Source: Sphagnum magellanicum (taxonomy: Eukaryota; Streptophyta; Sphagnopsida; Sphagnales; Sphagnaceae). Taken from it: a DNA stretch of 64,000 nucleotides. The translations under genes and the position numbers were made by a program. The notes under the pieces are model-generated. The model saw nothing but the letters and a program-made list of their open reading frames with translations, searched no databases and was not told the DNA's origin. Positions 37,101 to 48,395 of the stretch are shown one piece after another; the first letter of the stretch is position 1; the number at the start of each line of letters is the position of its first letter. The stretch is taken from assembly GCA_021904315.1 (NCBI GenBank), contig CM038912.1, positions 6,783,061 through 6,847,060 on the forward strand. Direction: 5' to 3'.

Positions 37101-37745
37101 GAAAAAAATCCTGGAACACATGCTATGAATGTTCTCCACATTACCTACGTGCAATACTTTAACATGAAAATCATACTTTAGTGTTTGCTGTATGTAATCT
37201 GGTAGCCACTATTGTTGATGATTGGTCCTACAACACACGTTTATGAAAATTGTGCGAAGAAACATGTCGAGATTGTTTCTTTTGACACAAAGCCTTTAGT
37301 GTTTGTGAAACCCATTGTTGACAAAAATGGATCGCACTCAATGAAGCACTTGTTCAAGCCCATTGTGACCATATTATTCACACAAGTTCTTGATTGTTAG
37401 TATCATGATGGACTGTCTCTTTTATATGATGTCAAAAGAAGAAAAGCTTGCACTGCGCATCTTGTACAACCACTCATCCTGATGGGTTGGTTCCATTTGA
37501 ACCTTGTAGAATATCTCCATCAACAACAATATAATGAATGGCTTGTGAACTATGATTTGAATGAAGTTCAAGCTTTAAATAATTTGGACTTGTAAATATG
37601 CATATGATACCACACTCTCCAAAAGGGTGAATAAGAAATATGATTAACTTTGATTGGCTAGTCATGACAATTTGCCCATGTGGTGGCATTTAAGTGATCC
37701 TTGACATTTTACATTGTCTAGTATTTCATGTTTTATGTATAGGAG
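37101..37745. other. Gene-free spacer
   Basis: ORFs are below 75 codons on both strands and no motif was recognised. Confidence 0.45.
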
Positions 37746-37750
37746 AAGAG

Positions 37751-37843
37751 CCTGAGTACAGGCCCTTCTGTGATTTGAGATCTGTGCCGGAGGCTGGTAG
37801 GCCGAGGGAACAGGTCAAAAATCATGGAAGGGCCTGTACTCAG
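37751..37843. repeat. Inverted repeat with 25-bp arms
   Basis: CCTGAGTACAGGCCCTTC (from 37,751) is repeated inverted as GAAGGGCCTGTACTCAGG (ending 37,843), with matching extensions inward. The loop is about 42 bp. No target duplication was identified, so it may be a hairpin or the remains of a small foldback element. Confidence 0.8.
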
Positions 37844-37884
37844 GTCCTTTTCCTAGGTAAAGCAGCACTGAGATTTTTTTCCAC

Positions 37885-38010
37885 TTTTCAGAACAGTGAC
37901 AGTCTGGCTGATACCTTCCACTGGTCAGAAGATCCCAGTCCAACCTGGCTGGTGCCTTCCACAGGGGAAGATCCCCCTTGATGAAAACAGGTTTCTTCAG
38001 GCAGGTAAGG
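37885..38010 (+). other. Exon-like segment flanked by good splice signals
   Basis: A pyrimidine tract ending CCACTTTTCAG precedes 37,893, and CAGGTAAGG follows near 38,004. Two frames are open across most of it. Internally CTGGCTGATACCTTCCACTG and CTGGCTGGTGCCTTCCACAG repeat at about 40 bp. No partner exons were recognised, so it is either a chance arrangement or a captured exon. Confidence 0.2.
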
Positions 38011-38156
38011 GACCTGAAAATACAAAGAAAAAATCGAGGCAGTGCTTTGCGTTTGAGGGTGGGGAAAATACCTTGCACACTATTTTGGTTGTGGTAGACA
38101 GGGGTAGAAGCCCACATACAAGTGTGGGTGGATCTACTCTTAAAAAGTCTCATATA

Positions 38157-38362
38157 ATCACCTATAGTTCTAGTTCTCTTTCAAACAAGAAAGTGATGGA
38201 TTTTCATATGCAAAAGGGTAGTGAACTTTCTTTCCTGAAAAGCCCATTTGTGTGCATATGATCACCTCTTGTTCTAGCTCTCTTTCCATCAAGAGAGATT
38301 GATGGATTTTCATATGCAGAAGAGTAGCAAACTTTCACAAACAGCTCATTTGCGTACACATG
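38157..38362 (+). repeat. About 104-bp tandem duplication
   Basis: ATCACCTATAGTTCTAGTTC at 38,157 and ATCACCTCTTGTTCTAGCTC at 38,261 begin two units. Both contain GATGGATTTTCATATGCA and end GCATATG or ACACATG. Roughly 80 percent identical by eye. Confidence 0.8.
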
Positions 38363-38589
38363 TCAAGAGCAGAACAAGAAGATTGATGCATATTCCACAC
38401 GAGGGATGGATCCTAAATACAAAATTACTTAGCTCAATACAGAGAATAGCTGCCTTGGGAAGCTACTTCTCCCAGTAACTAGTAGTAGATGTTTCCATGG
38501 CATTTGAGAGAATCAATTAAGGATTGTCTAAGTTGAAGCAAATTTATTTGCTCATGAATTGTAGTCTAGACTAAATTAGCATTGTCAAA

Positions 38590-39265
38590 GTTCATTGATC
38601 ATCAGATTGCATGAATTTGTAGGTCTAAAGGCTTGTTGAGTTTCATTGATCTCAGATTCCATGACTTGTACCTGTAACCAATTGTCTTTGTTGAAGGAAA
38701 TCCTTGAAACTACAAATCCATTGAGAAATGTTGTTGTTGCTGTTGTTGTTACTGAGGCGAGTGACGGTTGGTATGTGATCCTGATGGGATGCCACCAATA
38801 TCCTGATGAATCCCGCATGTTTTTCACGAAGTGACACTTCCAAGTGGCTTTCAGAATGAGGCAGTGGCTGCAAACCATGATTTGGATGGCGGCAGTGGTG
38901 ATGGTGGTGGTGGTACTGGAACACAAGACAAGATCAATGATCATATTTCATTGATCTCAGATTGCATGAATTGTAGGTCTAAATGATTGTCTCCGTTGAA
39001 GCAAATCCTTGGAACTACAAATCCGTTGAGAATTGTTGTTGTTGTTGTTGTTGTTGCTGCTGCTGCTGCTGCTGCTATTGTTGTTGTTGTTACTGGGTTG
39101 AGTGACGGTTGGTATCTGATCCTGATGGGCTGCCGATGATTTCCTGATGAATCCCGCATGTTTTTCACGAATGAAGCTCCCAAGTGGCTTTCGGAATGAG
39201 GTAGTGGCTGCAAACCATGACTCGGATGGTGGTAGTGGTGATGGTGGTGGTACCAGAACACGAGC
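38590..39265. repeat. Tandem duplication of the 3' end of the 39-41 kb gene
   Basis: The block 38,640-38,935 matches 38,946-39,265 in the same orientation. Shared landmarks in order are TTTCATTGATCTCAGATT, a (TTG)n run, GAGTGACGGTTGGTATSTGATC, TCCCGCATGTTTTTCACGAA, CAAGTGGCTTTC and GATGGTGGTGGTAC. A third copy of only the head (TTCATTGAT-CATCAGATTGC) lies at about 38,591. The right-hand copy is inside the reading frame; the left-hand copy lies beyond the stop codon and carries stops and frame changes. Confidence 0.88.
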
Positions 39266-40774
39266 CAGGACTGCTTCTTTCGCAATTTGTTTTGCAATTG
39301 GTACTTCCTTGGATGATGTTGTTGCTGTTGCTGCTCGGGTGGTGGTGGTCCATGGAGGAAGAAGGCCAGTTTGGTTGTTGTGTGTTGCACCAGCACCAGC
39401 ACCAGCACCAGCTTGTGTGATGAATTCCCGTGTTTTGCTGCTTGACATTCGAGAATGTGGAGGCCTGCTGGTGGTCGTATGGGGGAGATTTGACCCAAGA
39501 TTTGACCCAACACGCCGCTCGGGCACTTGCTTCAACCCCCCAACTTGTTGTGCATTTGCTCCTCCTCCTGGCAGTGAGGTTTTTGGTAACCCTAAGAACC
39601 CTCTGTGATCTGGTGTGTGCACTGTTAACATGGAGTGCGTTCGAGAATACGAATTCCTTCCCTGCAAAAAAGCTTTTTCTGAACTCTCCTTGCTCTGCTG
39701 CTCCTCCACCAGCAGTTGCACCTGATCCGGATCTTCAGTCTTTTGCTGCTGCAGTTGGGTACTAGTTGTTTTGCTAGAAGAAGTTTCTTCCAGGTCCGTC
39801 ATGGAGTCTTCTGCCACTTTTGTTGCATCATCCTCAGCACCAGCAACGACTGTTGTGTCCTCCTCAGCAGCGGCGATGGTTGCATCCCCCTCAGCAGCAG
39901 CGATGGTTGCATCTTCCTCAGCAGCAGCAGCAGCAGCGACTGTTGCAACCTCAGGGATCACTGTTGTTGCATCCTCAGCTGGGTGGTGAGCGTCCTCCTC
40001 AGTGTCGTAGAAATCGAATTGCTGATCAGCGGCGGACACGGAGGAGTCAGTCTGTGTGCTTGCTTTATTATCATTTGCGACAGCCTTGCTTTCTGATCTC
40101 AGGCGGAAAGGAGACGACGTCTTTGGTGGGGTTGCAGACTCCTGCATAGATAAGATATTGTTCTGGTAGCTGTGTATCAAGTGCCGAATTGCACGCAGAC
40201 CCAAACTCAGTAGGATGATGGCGCATGATGTGAGAGATACATGGCCGCCATCTTCGTCGGCAGTGCAAGAATCATCTGCCTCCTTCGGGCAAAAGTTCGC
40301 TGAAGACTTGGGACCTGCTGTTGTTGTCGTCGTCGTCGTAGGAGAAGGCATGGCCCGGGTCTCCTCAGAAGAATGCGATGTAGATGATGACGATAACGGG
40401 TACACCGATGGTACTCCTTCCGTCGTTGCCATGGCCTGTGCTGCAGACTGTACTTTGGTATGCTCGACGAAGTCAGCCGGCTTCCATGATGTGAAGTATT
40501 CTTGTTCTTGTTCTTGTTCGGACTGCTGCGACTGCTGCTGCTCAGTGCCACCACCAACGCTAGCGCACGGTTGATCTGGCAGCAATGTCTCTCCAGCATC
40601 CAAAAACACAGCGTTAAGAAGATCTTCTTGGCTAGCAAGTCTTGGGAGATCATCCGTGGGCGTGGTGGCAATAGTGTTGTTGTTGTGCATAATATTACGA
40701 GTGCTAGAGTCCTTGTACTTGCCAAGGTAGACGAGACGACGAGCATGCAACAAGTCCAACTGCACTCTCGACAT
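38957..40774 (-). CDS. Low-complexity single-span membrane protein, 605 residues, unknown function
   Basis: An uninterrupted 605-codon frame runs on the minus strand. I chose the ATG at 40,774 (MSRVQLDLLHARRLVYLGKY) because this segment looks like a structured N-terminus; an in-frame ATG ten codons upstream (40,804) is the alternative. Order of parts: residues 1-75 mostly folded-looking; 80-150 rich in Gln, Ser and Thr; a single hydrophobic span about 179-201 (LTSCAIILLSLGLRAIRHLI); an acidic Ala/Glu/Asp repeat about 270-330 built on EEDATIAAAE; a long polar region with a Gly-Ala run; a segment around SFIREKHAGFIRK; and an Asn/Ser run near 550-575 encoded by variable triplets. Its size, single frame and higher G+C than the surroundings support a real gene. 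I recognise no named family. Membrane insertion is inferred from one span only. Confidence 0.75.
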   Translation of the reverse strand: MSRVQLDLLHARRLVYLGKYKDSSTRNIMHNNNTIATTPTDDLPRLASQEDLLNAVFLDAGETLLPDQPCASVGGGTEQQQSQQSEQEQEQEYFTSWKPADFVEHTKVQSAAQAMATTEGVPSVYPLSSSSTSHSSEETRAMPSPTTTTTTTAGPKSSANFCPKEADDSCTADEDGGHVSLTSCAIILLSLGLRAIRHLIHSYQNNILSMQESATPPKTSSPFRLRSESKAVANDNKASTQTDSSVSAADQQFDFYDTEEDAHHPAEDATTVIPEVATVAAAAAAEEDATIAAAEGDATIAAAEEDTTVVAGAEDDATKVAEDSMTDLEETSSSKTTSTQLQQQKTEDPDQVQLLVEEQQSKESSEKAFLQGRNSYSRTHSMLTVHTPDHRGFLGLPKTSLPGGGANAQQVGGLKQVPERRVGSNLGSNLPHTTTSRPPHSRMSSSKTREFITQAGAGAGAGATHNNQTGLLPPWTTTTRAATATTSSKEVPIAKQIAKEAVLARVLVPPPSPLPPSESWFAATTSFRKPLGSFIREKHAGFIRKSSAAHQDQIPTVTQPSNNNNNSSSSSSSNNNNNNNNSQRICSSKDLLQRRQSFRPTIHAI

Positions 40775-41640
40775 TTTTGGATTCTGCCGCTGCTCGGTGA
40801 TCAAGTTTTAGAGCTCAGCCTGCCACCTACCTCTCTCTATGCAATGCTTGCCAGGCAGCCAATTCTAAGAACAAAATCCAGGTACCCACACTGGATCTTC
40901 TGCTGCTGCTGCTGCTCTAGAGCAACCCAATCTGAACAAAACCACCACCTGTAACACAAACACAAAAACCCATATCAATCCTTGAATCTCCTTCCCAAAT
41001 CCCAACAAAACCATGTCAATCCTTGAAGAATCTCTTTCCCAAATCCCAACTGTAATATTTCACCCATTCAGATCCAGAAAAATTCCAACAACACCATCGC
41101 AAAGTAATAATACTTATTAAGCCAGTCTACAATTCACCAATGCAAAACAATCTTCCCTTGTTGAAGTCCGCCCCTATCACACTGTCACACACCTCACAAT
41201 CCAAATCCAGAAGAACACGGTCTTGAACCACGAAAACAGCATCCATTGACCTCTGTCTGTCTGTCTATCAAGCTTCAAGACTTGTACCATCTTCTTCATC
41301 ATCACTGGAAAAGATCAAAGCAAGAAAAAAAAAAAAAAACACGCCATTCTCAAGCTTGAAAAAACGATGGGGAAATAAGAAAAAGAAACCTTAGACTCTC
41401 TCTAAGGATTATGATCAAGCTTTCGAAGCAGAAAGTCTGCGTATGATATAATTTGGAAGAAATCCCTCCAGTTGCTCCGCTATTGAATCGTGAAGGATTT
41501 GAATTGCTAAGGATTTTATGACGAAAGCAAAGAGAGGAAGAGGAGGAGATAGGGGTGACGAAGAACAAGAACAAGAAGACGGGGGATGAGAAGAGAGGGC
41601 GGGTGGGAAGGGGAGGGGACCTTGCAAAGTGGCTTTGTAG
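40775..41640 (-). promoter_or_regulatory. 5' leader, probable leader intron and promoter of the 39-41 kb gene
   Basis: On the minus strand, TTTGTGTTACAG^GTGG puts a likely acceptor at 40,949, and the sequence upstream to about 41,340 is AT-richer and intron-like. The donor was not settled. From about 41,640 to 41,420 the coding strand is C/T-rich with TCTTCTTGTTCTTGTTCTTC, as is common in plant leaders. Transcription probably starts near 41,600; no clear TATA box was seen. Confidence 0.45.
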
Positions 41641-41649
41641 AAGTGAATT

Positions 41650-43960
41650 ACATCAAAAAAAAAGAAGTAAGTACCTGGTGGAGCCATTTCCTCATTTTGG
41701 GCCCCACTTTTTTTTTTCTTTAAAATTTTTTTTGGTCTTTTGCATGGTGGTGGTGGTTGTTGTTGCCATTCATTTGGGTGGGGGTAGTTGGGATCTAAAT
41801 TCCTCACAACCATTGGTTTTTTTTAATTTTTTAATTTTTTTTTTTACATCATCAAATTTGGAAGGATGGATGAGAATTAGTGGCCTCACTACTTATTTTA
41901 TAATGGATGGATTTTTGAAATCTTATCAAATTTGGAAATCTTAATTTGATAAGGTAATTCTGATTTCCAATTTTAATATCAATTTAGTTGGCAACTGGCC
42001 AGGGTGAACCAGCAGCTACACTACGATACTATAGGGTCAGTTTTCACATAGACAAAACAAATAATTTTTAAAAATTCAAAAAATATATATATTTTTGTAA
42101 ATTTCAAAAATATTATTTTTTCATGATCTACATACTATGATATTCTCATATGAAGAATGAAATTATTCAGATTGTAGCCTGAGAAGATTATGATAGTTTT
42201 CAACACCTCAACATCATATTTTCATGAAAATTTGTTTCATTCTCATGTTTTAGGTACCATTGGAAAGCCCTTGATGAGTTGAGGTGAGGTGCACCAAAGT
42301 GATTTGAAAGTGTTTAGACTTATAGTGCAAGAGTTATTGAATATTTTTTCTAAAAAATTAGAAAAAATTAGGGGCAAGCAAGCTCTTTGGTAATGTTGAA
42401 AAGCCTTTCATGAGTGAGATTTCATGGAGATGATTTTGTAATTTTAAAACCTAAGGTGAGGAAGATATTTGAATTTCGAGTAATTTCTATCAACATTGTT
42501 GTTGACCATGTCCACACAACCAAACCCCAAATGCAAAGTGTATTTTTGGGTGGTCATGCCATCTGACATGGGTAATCTTGATGAGCAACAACATTAGTAT
42601 CCAAGAATTGTTTTCTCATGGATTGTAATGCAGATGAAGACTTGCTTGTCTTGGCCTTTGCAAAGAGACTCCAACAATGACAAAAATTTTAAAAAACCAC
42701 TACCTAAAAGTACCCACCAAGTACCAAGTTGCTCCTTTTGCATGTGCATACTGTTGTAGTAGTACCTTGGCAATGTGGTGGACACATGTTTGTTGAATAA
42801 TTAATTAATTAATGTTGAAATTTCCATTTCAACGAATAAATTCTTCTTAAGGATTTCATATTTTCCTTTCACAATTTTGTTTTCTTTGATGGTTTTTTGG
42901 GGGGAAATTTTCAACATTTCTGAAAGCAATATAATTAATGAAGAAGCGGCCAAGGTCTATGGTATTTGTATATGATGCCAAAGCTTCCATTTGGCTATGT
43001 TTTTATGGCTCTTTACTTCCGAAGGTTGTAGCTAGTTCAAGATTTTGTTTTGTCACACAACCCTTTTCTCCTTGAGCATCTCGTGTCACCCATCTATGGA
43101 GTGAGCCATCCAAGATAAATAGTAGCCATTTGTTGGTGTTGTATTTCTTCTATGGGCTCTCTACTTTCTAAGGCCGCTCAAGATTTTGTTTTGTACCATG
43201 CCATCATATACTTACCCATCTATCGAATGACATGTCCAAAATAAAATAGTGGCCATTTTATGGCTTTGTAGTGTGGATTTGTTATGTAGGTTATTACTCT
43301 ATGATCTAGATTATTCCATGTGTATGACATTTGGTTGTGATTGGAGGGCGACCATTTAGTGGACCCCCGGGTCAAGATGTTTTTTCCTTTCTTACGGCTT
43401 AAATTATTCAAAATTTTGCTGGATAAACTTGGCAGTTTTGACACAAATTATATTATCTTTAGAAATGCTGAAAATTTCAAAATATTAATTTTTTCAAAAA
43501 AAATTGCCAAGGGAATTGAAGACTATTATGAATTATTCTATTTCTCAAACTTGGAATCTTTTGTCAAAATGACCCCCCCACCCGCCGCCCCCCCATTGGA
43601 CCCCCAATTGCAATAAGAAACAAAAGTGCTCCAGTAGATTTCACCTATTCAGTTTATATACATGGGAGTTGAACTTTGGGCAAACCATATGGGATTAAAG
43701 CCTGGATGTTATTGGGAACATCTTGGGGAACAAATTTGGGAACACATTGGGAATTTTCTGGGAACATGATGGGAACACATTGAGAAAAGGGGGAAAAAAA
43801 CAAAAAAATCCTTCTCCCTCCACCCCCTCAAAAAATTGAGGAAAAAACTGGACCATTCGTGATGGCATGCTGAGCCTTCCCATTCGCTGCATGAAATTTC
43901 TCCTTCCAAAACTGTTTGTCACCATTGTCGTCACCATTTTGTGCCGAGGCTAATGGCAAG
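41650..43960. other. Spacer without a supported gene
   Basis: At 41,997-42,018 GGCCAGGGTGAACCAGCAGC resembles an end of the miniature elements, without a partner. Near 43,567-43,606 the sequence is C-rich with several runs of seven or more C. ORFs are at most 132 codons, all low-complexity or shadow. Confidence 0.45.
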
Positions 43961-43965
43961 GGCAG

Positions 43966-44367
43966 AATTTTGGGGCCCACAGTGAACCAGCACCCACCAG
44001 CGCACCATCCACTGGATGTCCGTTATGACTCAGTTGTGGATGAACCTCAACTGAGTTAATATTTGGTTTCATCTTGGTAACCAGTCCTGTAGGAAATAGG
44101 TCTCATACATAGGCAGATAGGTAGGAAAATAGGCAACTTTTAGGTAAGTAGATAATCTATACATAGCTAAGGGCTGTTTTTACTACCTACCTGCTAACAA
44201 CCTGCTTGTGGGTTGTTAGTATGTAGGTAGGAAAAAAAAAGTAACTGAGCTAACCATGATGGTTCGCTAGGGAACTGGAACCCAACAGAAAACTATTTCC
44301 TGACCACTCTACATTCATCCTTCACTGTGCATAGGTGGGTGCTGGTTCACTGTGGCCAATTTTGGGG
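43966..44367 (-). mobile_element. Miniature inverted-repeat element, copy 2 (MULE-like)
   Basis: Element proper is about 43,976-44,357 (about 380 bp). The left end is CCCACAGTGAACCAGCACCC; the right end is the near reverse complement GGGTGCTGGTTCACTGTGG followed by CC. AATTTTGGGG lies on both sides (43,966-43,975 and 44,358-44,367), giving a 9-10-bp target duplication. The reverse complement aligns end to end with the copy at 22,959-23,315, including GTAGTAAAAACAGCCC and GGTTACCAAGATGAAAC. It looks younger: where the two differ, copy 1 often has T or A where this one has C or G. Confidence 0.9.
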
Positions 44368-44589
44368 ACATAGTGCGTTTCTCAAGGGGATTTTCTGTTG
44401 GCTGCTTAGAAGTGTTTGAGTTTTACAGTCATACCAAGATTATAACTCTGTTTTTATTAGTGCCCACCCTTACATTCTATGTTGTCTTAGTCATAGTCAG
44501 GGAACATAAAAATCCAATAAAATCTGATGGCCAGAACATCACACTGAAGACAAAAGGGAAAGCCAAAAGAAAGGCCAAAAGATGCACAA

Positions 44590-47500
44590 CCCATAGGAAC
44601 CAAAGAAGGGGGAGAGCTAGTCCCTCTCGTGGTCTCATGGTTGGAAGCTATCTCACCCATGGCCCTTCTAATGTCGTCAACATGCACATTGTGGGATTTA
44701 ATAGTAATGGGAGGTCTAGAACAAGAATCTCTTGTCATCGAATCTTCCTCTCTATAATAGAAGCTAAAGCACACTAAAAAACAATATTAATACATTGTTT
44801 GAAAAACTAAATGCAAAAAGACAAGGACAAATGACCTCTCAATTGTTTATTATGGAAAAAAATGAGCACATTTTTTGAAGAAGCGATTCATATCATGCCT
44901 AACTACGTCGTGCACTTCCATGACCATTGGAATAAAATGGTGCCTCTCATGAAGCCTTCCATATTTGCAGATCTTAATAATGGTGTTAAGTTCCACAACA
45001 ATACATATTGGTCAACTAATGACATTAGTAGCCACCTTTTTTTGTGTTAGGTCAATAACCACCACATCAACAACAAAAACTTGGTCTTCACAAATCATGT
45101 AGAGATTAGCTTGTAATGAAACTTTTGACATAAAGGCATATCGTCGTTCTTTTCATACAACGTGCTCGTTTTTTTGAGCAAAAGCATACATGATGTTTTT
45201 GATGACATTATGTGTGACTATCCATTGACCTCTGAACAAACAACATGTTAAATGTGTGCCAAATGCGTCTAACCCATGCCCACATTCACACATGAGAAGA
45301 CTAGATGCCGAAGGTTAAATCAAACTAAAATGAAAATGCACGGTTGAGGTGAAAGTAGAGTGTGCGATGTCGAATGAATGAATAGATGGCCTAATAATCA
45401 ACCATAGCCTCGCCCCCTTGCTTGAACAATAACAAATGCAAGTTCTGGATGTTGAGGAAATGGAATCATCTTCCAAAACAAACTTAAAAGATGTGTCGTG
45501 ATGGATGTTCATCAAAGATGCCTACTAACTTGAGGTGTCGATAATTGTCAAACTTTCAAAATAAAGGTGCATCTATTTAGCTATGGGAGGAAAGGTATCT
45601 CGAACTGCATCAAGGCATGACTGAAAAAGGTGTGGGCTCCCTTTGACCTGAAAAACATATTCTTCCCAAACAGGCCTATCAAAAATATGAAACCTAAAAT
45701 ACAAATATGGAAACACCAAAACCCAACTCCCTAGAAAAGCAAATGGGGCACAAACCTCCACAGATAAAATGTTTATACCACCAAAAAAAAGTTGTGATCG
45801 AACCTGATGCCTTGCTAAGGGGCCTTGAATAGATTCCCATGACCCTATACCCATAATGTCCCCTCAAAATTCACTAAAAAATATAGGAAAAAAAAAAAAA
45901 ATTCCAAGTGAGATAAGAAGGTCGACAAATGACACATGAAAACAAAATGCCCAATGCAACTTGTGTGTTTCCCAAGAGAAAAATATCATCAACATGCATC
46001 ACGTCTTAAAATAAAACCACATATGAAAAATGTGTGACAAAGTTGTAAGTACCCATTGGCATACCCAAAATGCGTAAACCATTTGTGATCAAAGTGTTGC
46101 ATTGAGGAATCATTATGCTTGAAAAAATCCTTAATGAATTCTAAAACTTACATTTTCACATTTTGACCTTAAGCCCAATTAGGATTAACTAGGTCAAAAG
46201 GTGGTCAAAGGTAGGGACAATTTCGTTCATAGGGCCCACGATGTGTGTATCGTCTATTAGGGATGGAAATACACAACTGGGGGCTGGTGTAATGGTTTTT
46301 AAAAGTGGTTGATAATGGGCTAGGGCAAATAAACCTTGCCTCATGCCTAAAAAAGACTCAATAACAGTGACCCCCTTCTTATGTTACCCATGTTGGTAGT
46401 GAAAAAAAGAATGAACACCATAAAACAACATGGTAAAAAGGACAATGTTCGCCAAAAGTCCCCCAACATCTCACAATTTTTTTAAAACAATAACTTGAAA
46501 GACATTATTAAAAGTGTTTTCAATTGTTGACTTGCAGCACGACCCAATTAGGGTGTAGGTCAAAAAAGGTTTTAATGCCAAAAAGGATGGTTTCATAGCT
46601 TCCAAGGGTCGATATTCCAAACCAATGGGGGAATGGGTGCTATTGAAACAACTTGCAAAGTTATAGGACAATGGAATGATTAATAAGTCAAAAAAACACT
46701 TTGCTTACGACAATAGGATGAAAACCTCCAATGTCCTTTACCATTGCTAACATTCTACTAGCCCCTAACCTAAGATATCATCACAGGTAACATTAATAGT
46801 AACTTGGAATAATTTTGAAAACCTTGAGTATGGGTTTTCAAATATGAAACATCCCAAAGATATGCTCGTAAACCATCCTAGATAACCCATTTGAAGACAA
46901 ATGAGGAGTAGTGGTTGAAGCTTATGCAAAAAAAATCCTATTTAAAACATAGTTATGTTCAAGTTAATAATTGATAATAAGAGGAAGGACATGGTTAGAT
47001 GGAACGGGGTATAATTAACGCAAAATTGCAATGGTGTCTTTTGAGAAAATAGCTGACATCATGGGCTAAAGAACCCTGGTAGTGCGACTGTACTTTTCAA
47101 CTCTACCCAAAATTAAACATCGACTAAGACAAGTGGTCAAAGAATCATCCAATGAGCGGTGAGAACAAAAGACACTTAAAGCACAAGAAGGCTCCTCTTA
47201 AAAAGAAGACCAATCACCACCCACCATAAACCTTTTAAGACGAACATAAACCTCTTGTTAATTTGAATGACCTCTTCGAGTATAATGCAAACATCAACGT
47301 GGCAACATGATGAGAAAGAACCATGTTGATTTGTCCATTGGATTTCAAGGAATTTAGTCAAAAATAAGTGAAAAACCTATTTGACCAGGCTGTCGTAGAT
47401 GGCTCGAAAGATCCTATGGAATAATTGAAGGCACATGAAACGAATGTCAAACAATTGCAAAATGAAGTTAAACTTAACCCAAAACCAACCTCAATAAGCA

Positions 47501-47620
47501 AAGGGGATAGAACTAAAGGGTAGCTCAAAAAAGGAAGACACCTGCAAAGACAAAGTAGCTTGGTTAACCTAGGAGACGAAACTAACATGAGGGTGGGCAC
47601 TTTTGACATGCTTCAAAAGG
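44590..47620 (-). pseudogene. Second retroelement remnant: RT ORF with C-terminal Cys/His cluster and nuclease-like segment
   Basis: On the minus strand a long, broken but coherent protein can be read. RT landmarks: a region ending FALAHYQPLLKT (about 46,320), FPSLIDDTHIVGP (about 46,270-46,232; the usual ADD of the catalytic site is IDD here), LRILGMPMG (about 46,075) and SWESIQGPLARHQ (about 45,845). Downstream come CECGHGLDAFGTHLTC (about 45,290-45,245), a Cys/His cluster, then VFVVDVVVIDL (about 45,080-45,050), which looks like the core strand of a PD-(D/E)XK-type nuclease, and a tail with CSRPPITIKSHN (about 44,720). Stops, mostly TAG and TAA, and frame changes are scattered throughout, so it is dead. 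The part above 46,700 is hard to assign; the plus strand is also partly readable there. RT then Cys/His cluster then nuclease is the plan of R2-type LINEs; that assignment is inference. Confidence 0.7.
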
Positions 47621-48394
47621 TCACCTGAAATGTAAAAACCAAAGTAATGTGAACAAGGGGCATTTCGAATTGACGGAAGATGCAAAGAGGGAGCCATACA
47701 AAAAAAAGGCTACTCCCAAAACATTAAGAAAAAGCCTGGGCAAGCCCTAAAAAAAAACAAAAACAAAAACAAAAGCAAAACTTAAATTTTTAAATAATAA
47801 ATTAAATTAACTTTCCTACCTTTGCAGGAACACGTCAACGATGGTGAGCCTAACTATTGCTACTTTTATGCCACAAAGATCCATACCCCAACGTTGTCAT
47901 TACACTCCCCCGTTTGTCTCCTCAATTAATGCATAAAAGCATTTCGATCAAGCTTCAAAACTCTTGCAATGAACAAAAATTTCGCAATTGTTGCAAAGAT
48001 GCTTAGTTTGATTGAAAAAAAAAACTTTGCATTAATCAATGTCAATGTTGCATAATGTTTTGTGCTTAGTTTCACATGCGATTTGTAGTCCTCTTGACAT
48101 CTCCTTTGATGTCCTTGACTCCTTTCTTGGTTGTGTCACTTGCTTGCTCTTCTTTTGTCTTTAGAATTTGACTTGCATCCTCAACTGAAATGGTTGCCTT
48201 ATTGAAGTTCGTCTTCAATTCATTTCTTGCTTTGTCAACATAGCTCCGTGCATCTCTAGGCTTTGTGTTCTTATTCTCAATTTCTTGTGTTGTGTGTTTT
48301 GAGAATTTGTTGCCATTGTTGTTGCATGGCTGTCAAGGCAATGGTGATGGACCTTTGGAACTCCTAATCTACTTAAGTTGCCTTCTTCTTCTTA
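47621..48394. other. Spacer, probably intron of the plus-strand gene ending at 48.7 kb
   Basis: AT-rich sequence that becomes pyrimidine-rich on the plus strand toward CTTCTTCTTCTTAG (ending 48,395). No coding segment was recognised. The 68-codon ORF crossing into 48,471 starts in this putative intron. Confidence 0.35.
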
Positions 48395-48395
48395 G

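Noticed and set aside
38652-38924. 90-codon minus-strand ORF with a run of six histidines
   Set aside because: It is a shifted-frame reading of the decayed duplicate of the 39-41 kb gene's 3' end; the His run comes from a (GGT)n stretch on the plus strand.
39147-40954. Several plus-strand ORFs of 109-153 codons across the 39-41 kb gene
   Set aside because: They lie opposite the 605-codon frame and consist of Val/Leu/Cys runs expected from the antisense of Ser/Asn/Thr triplet repeats.
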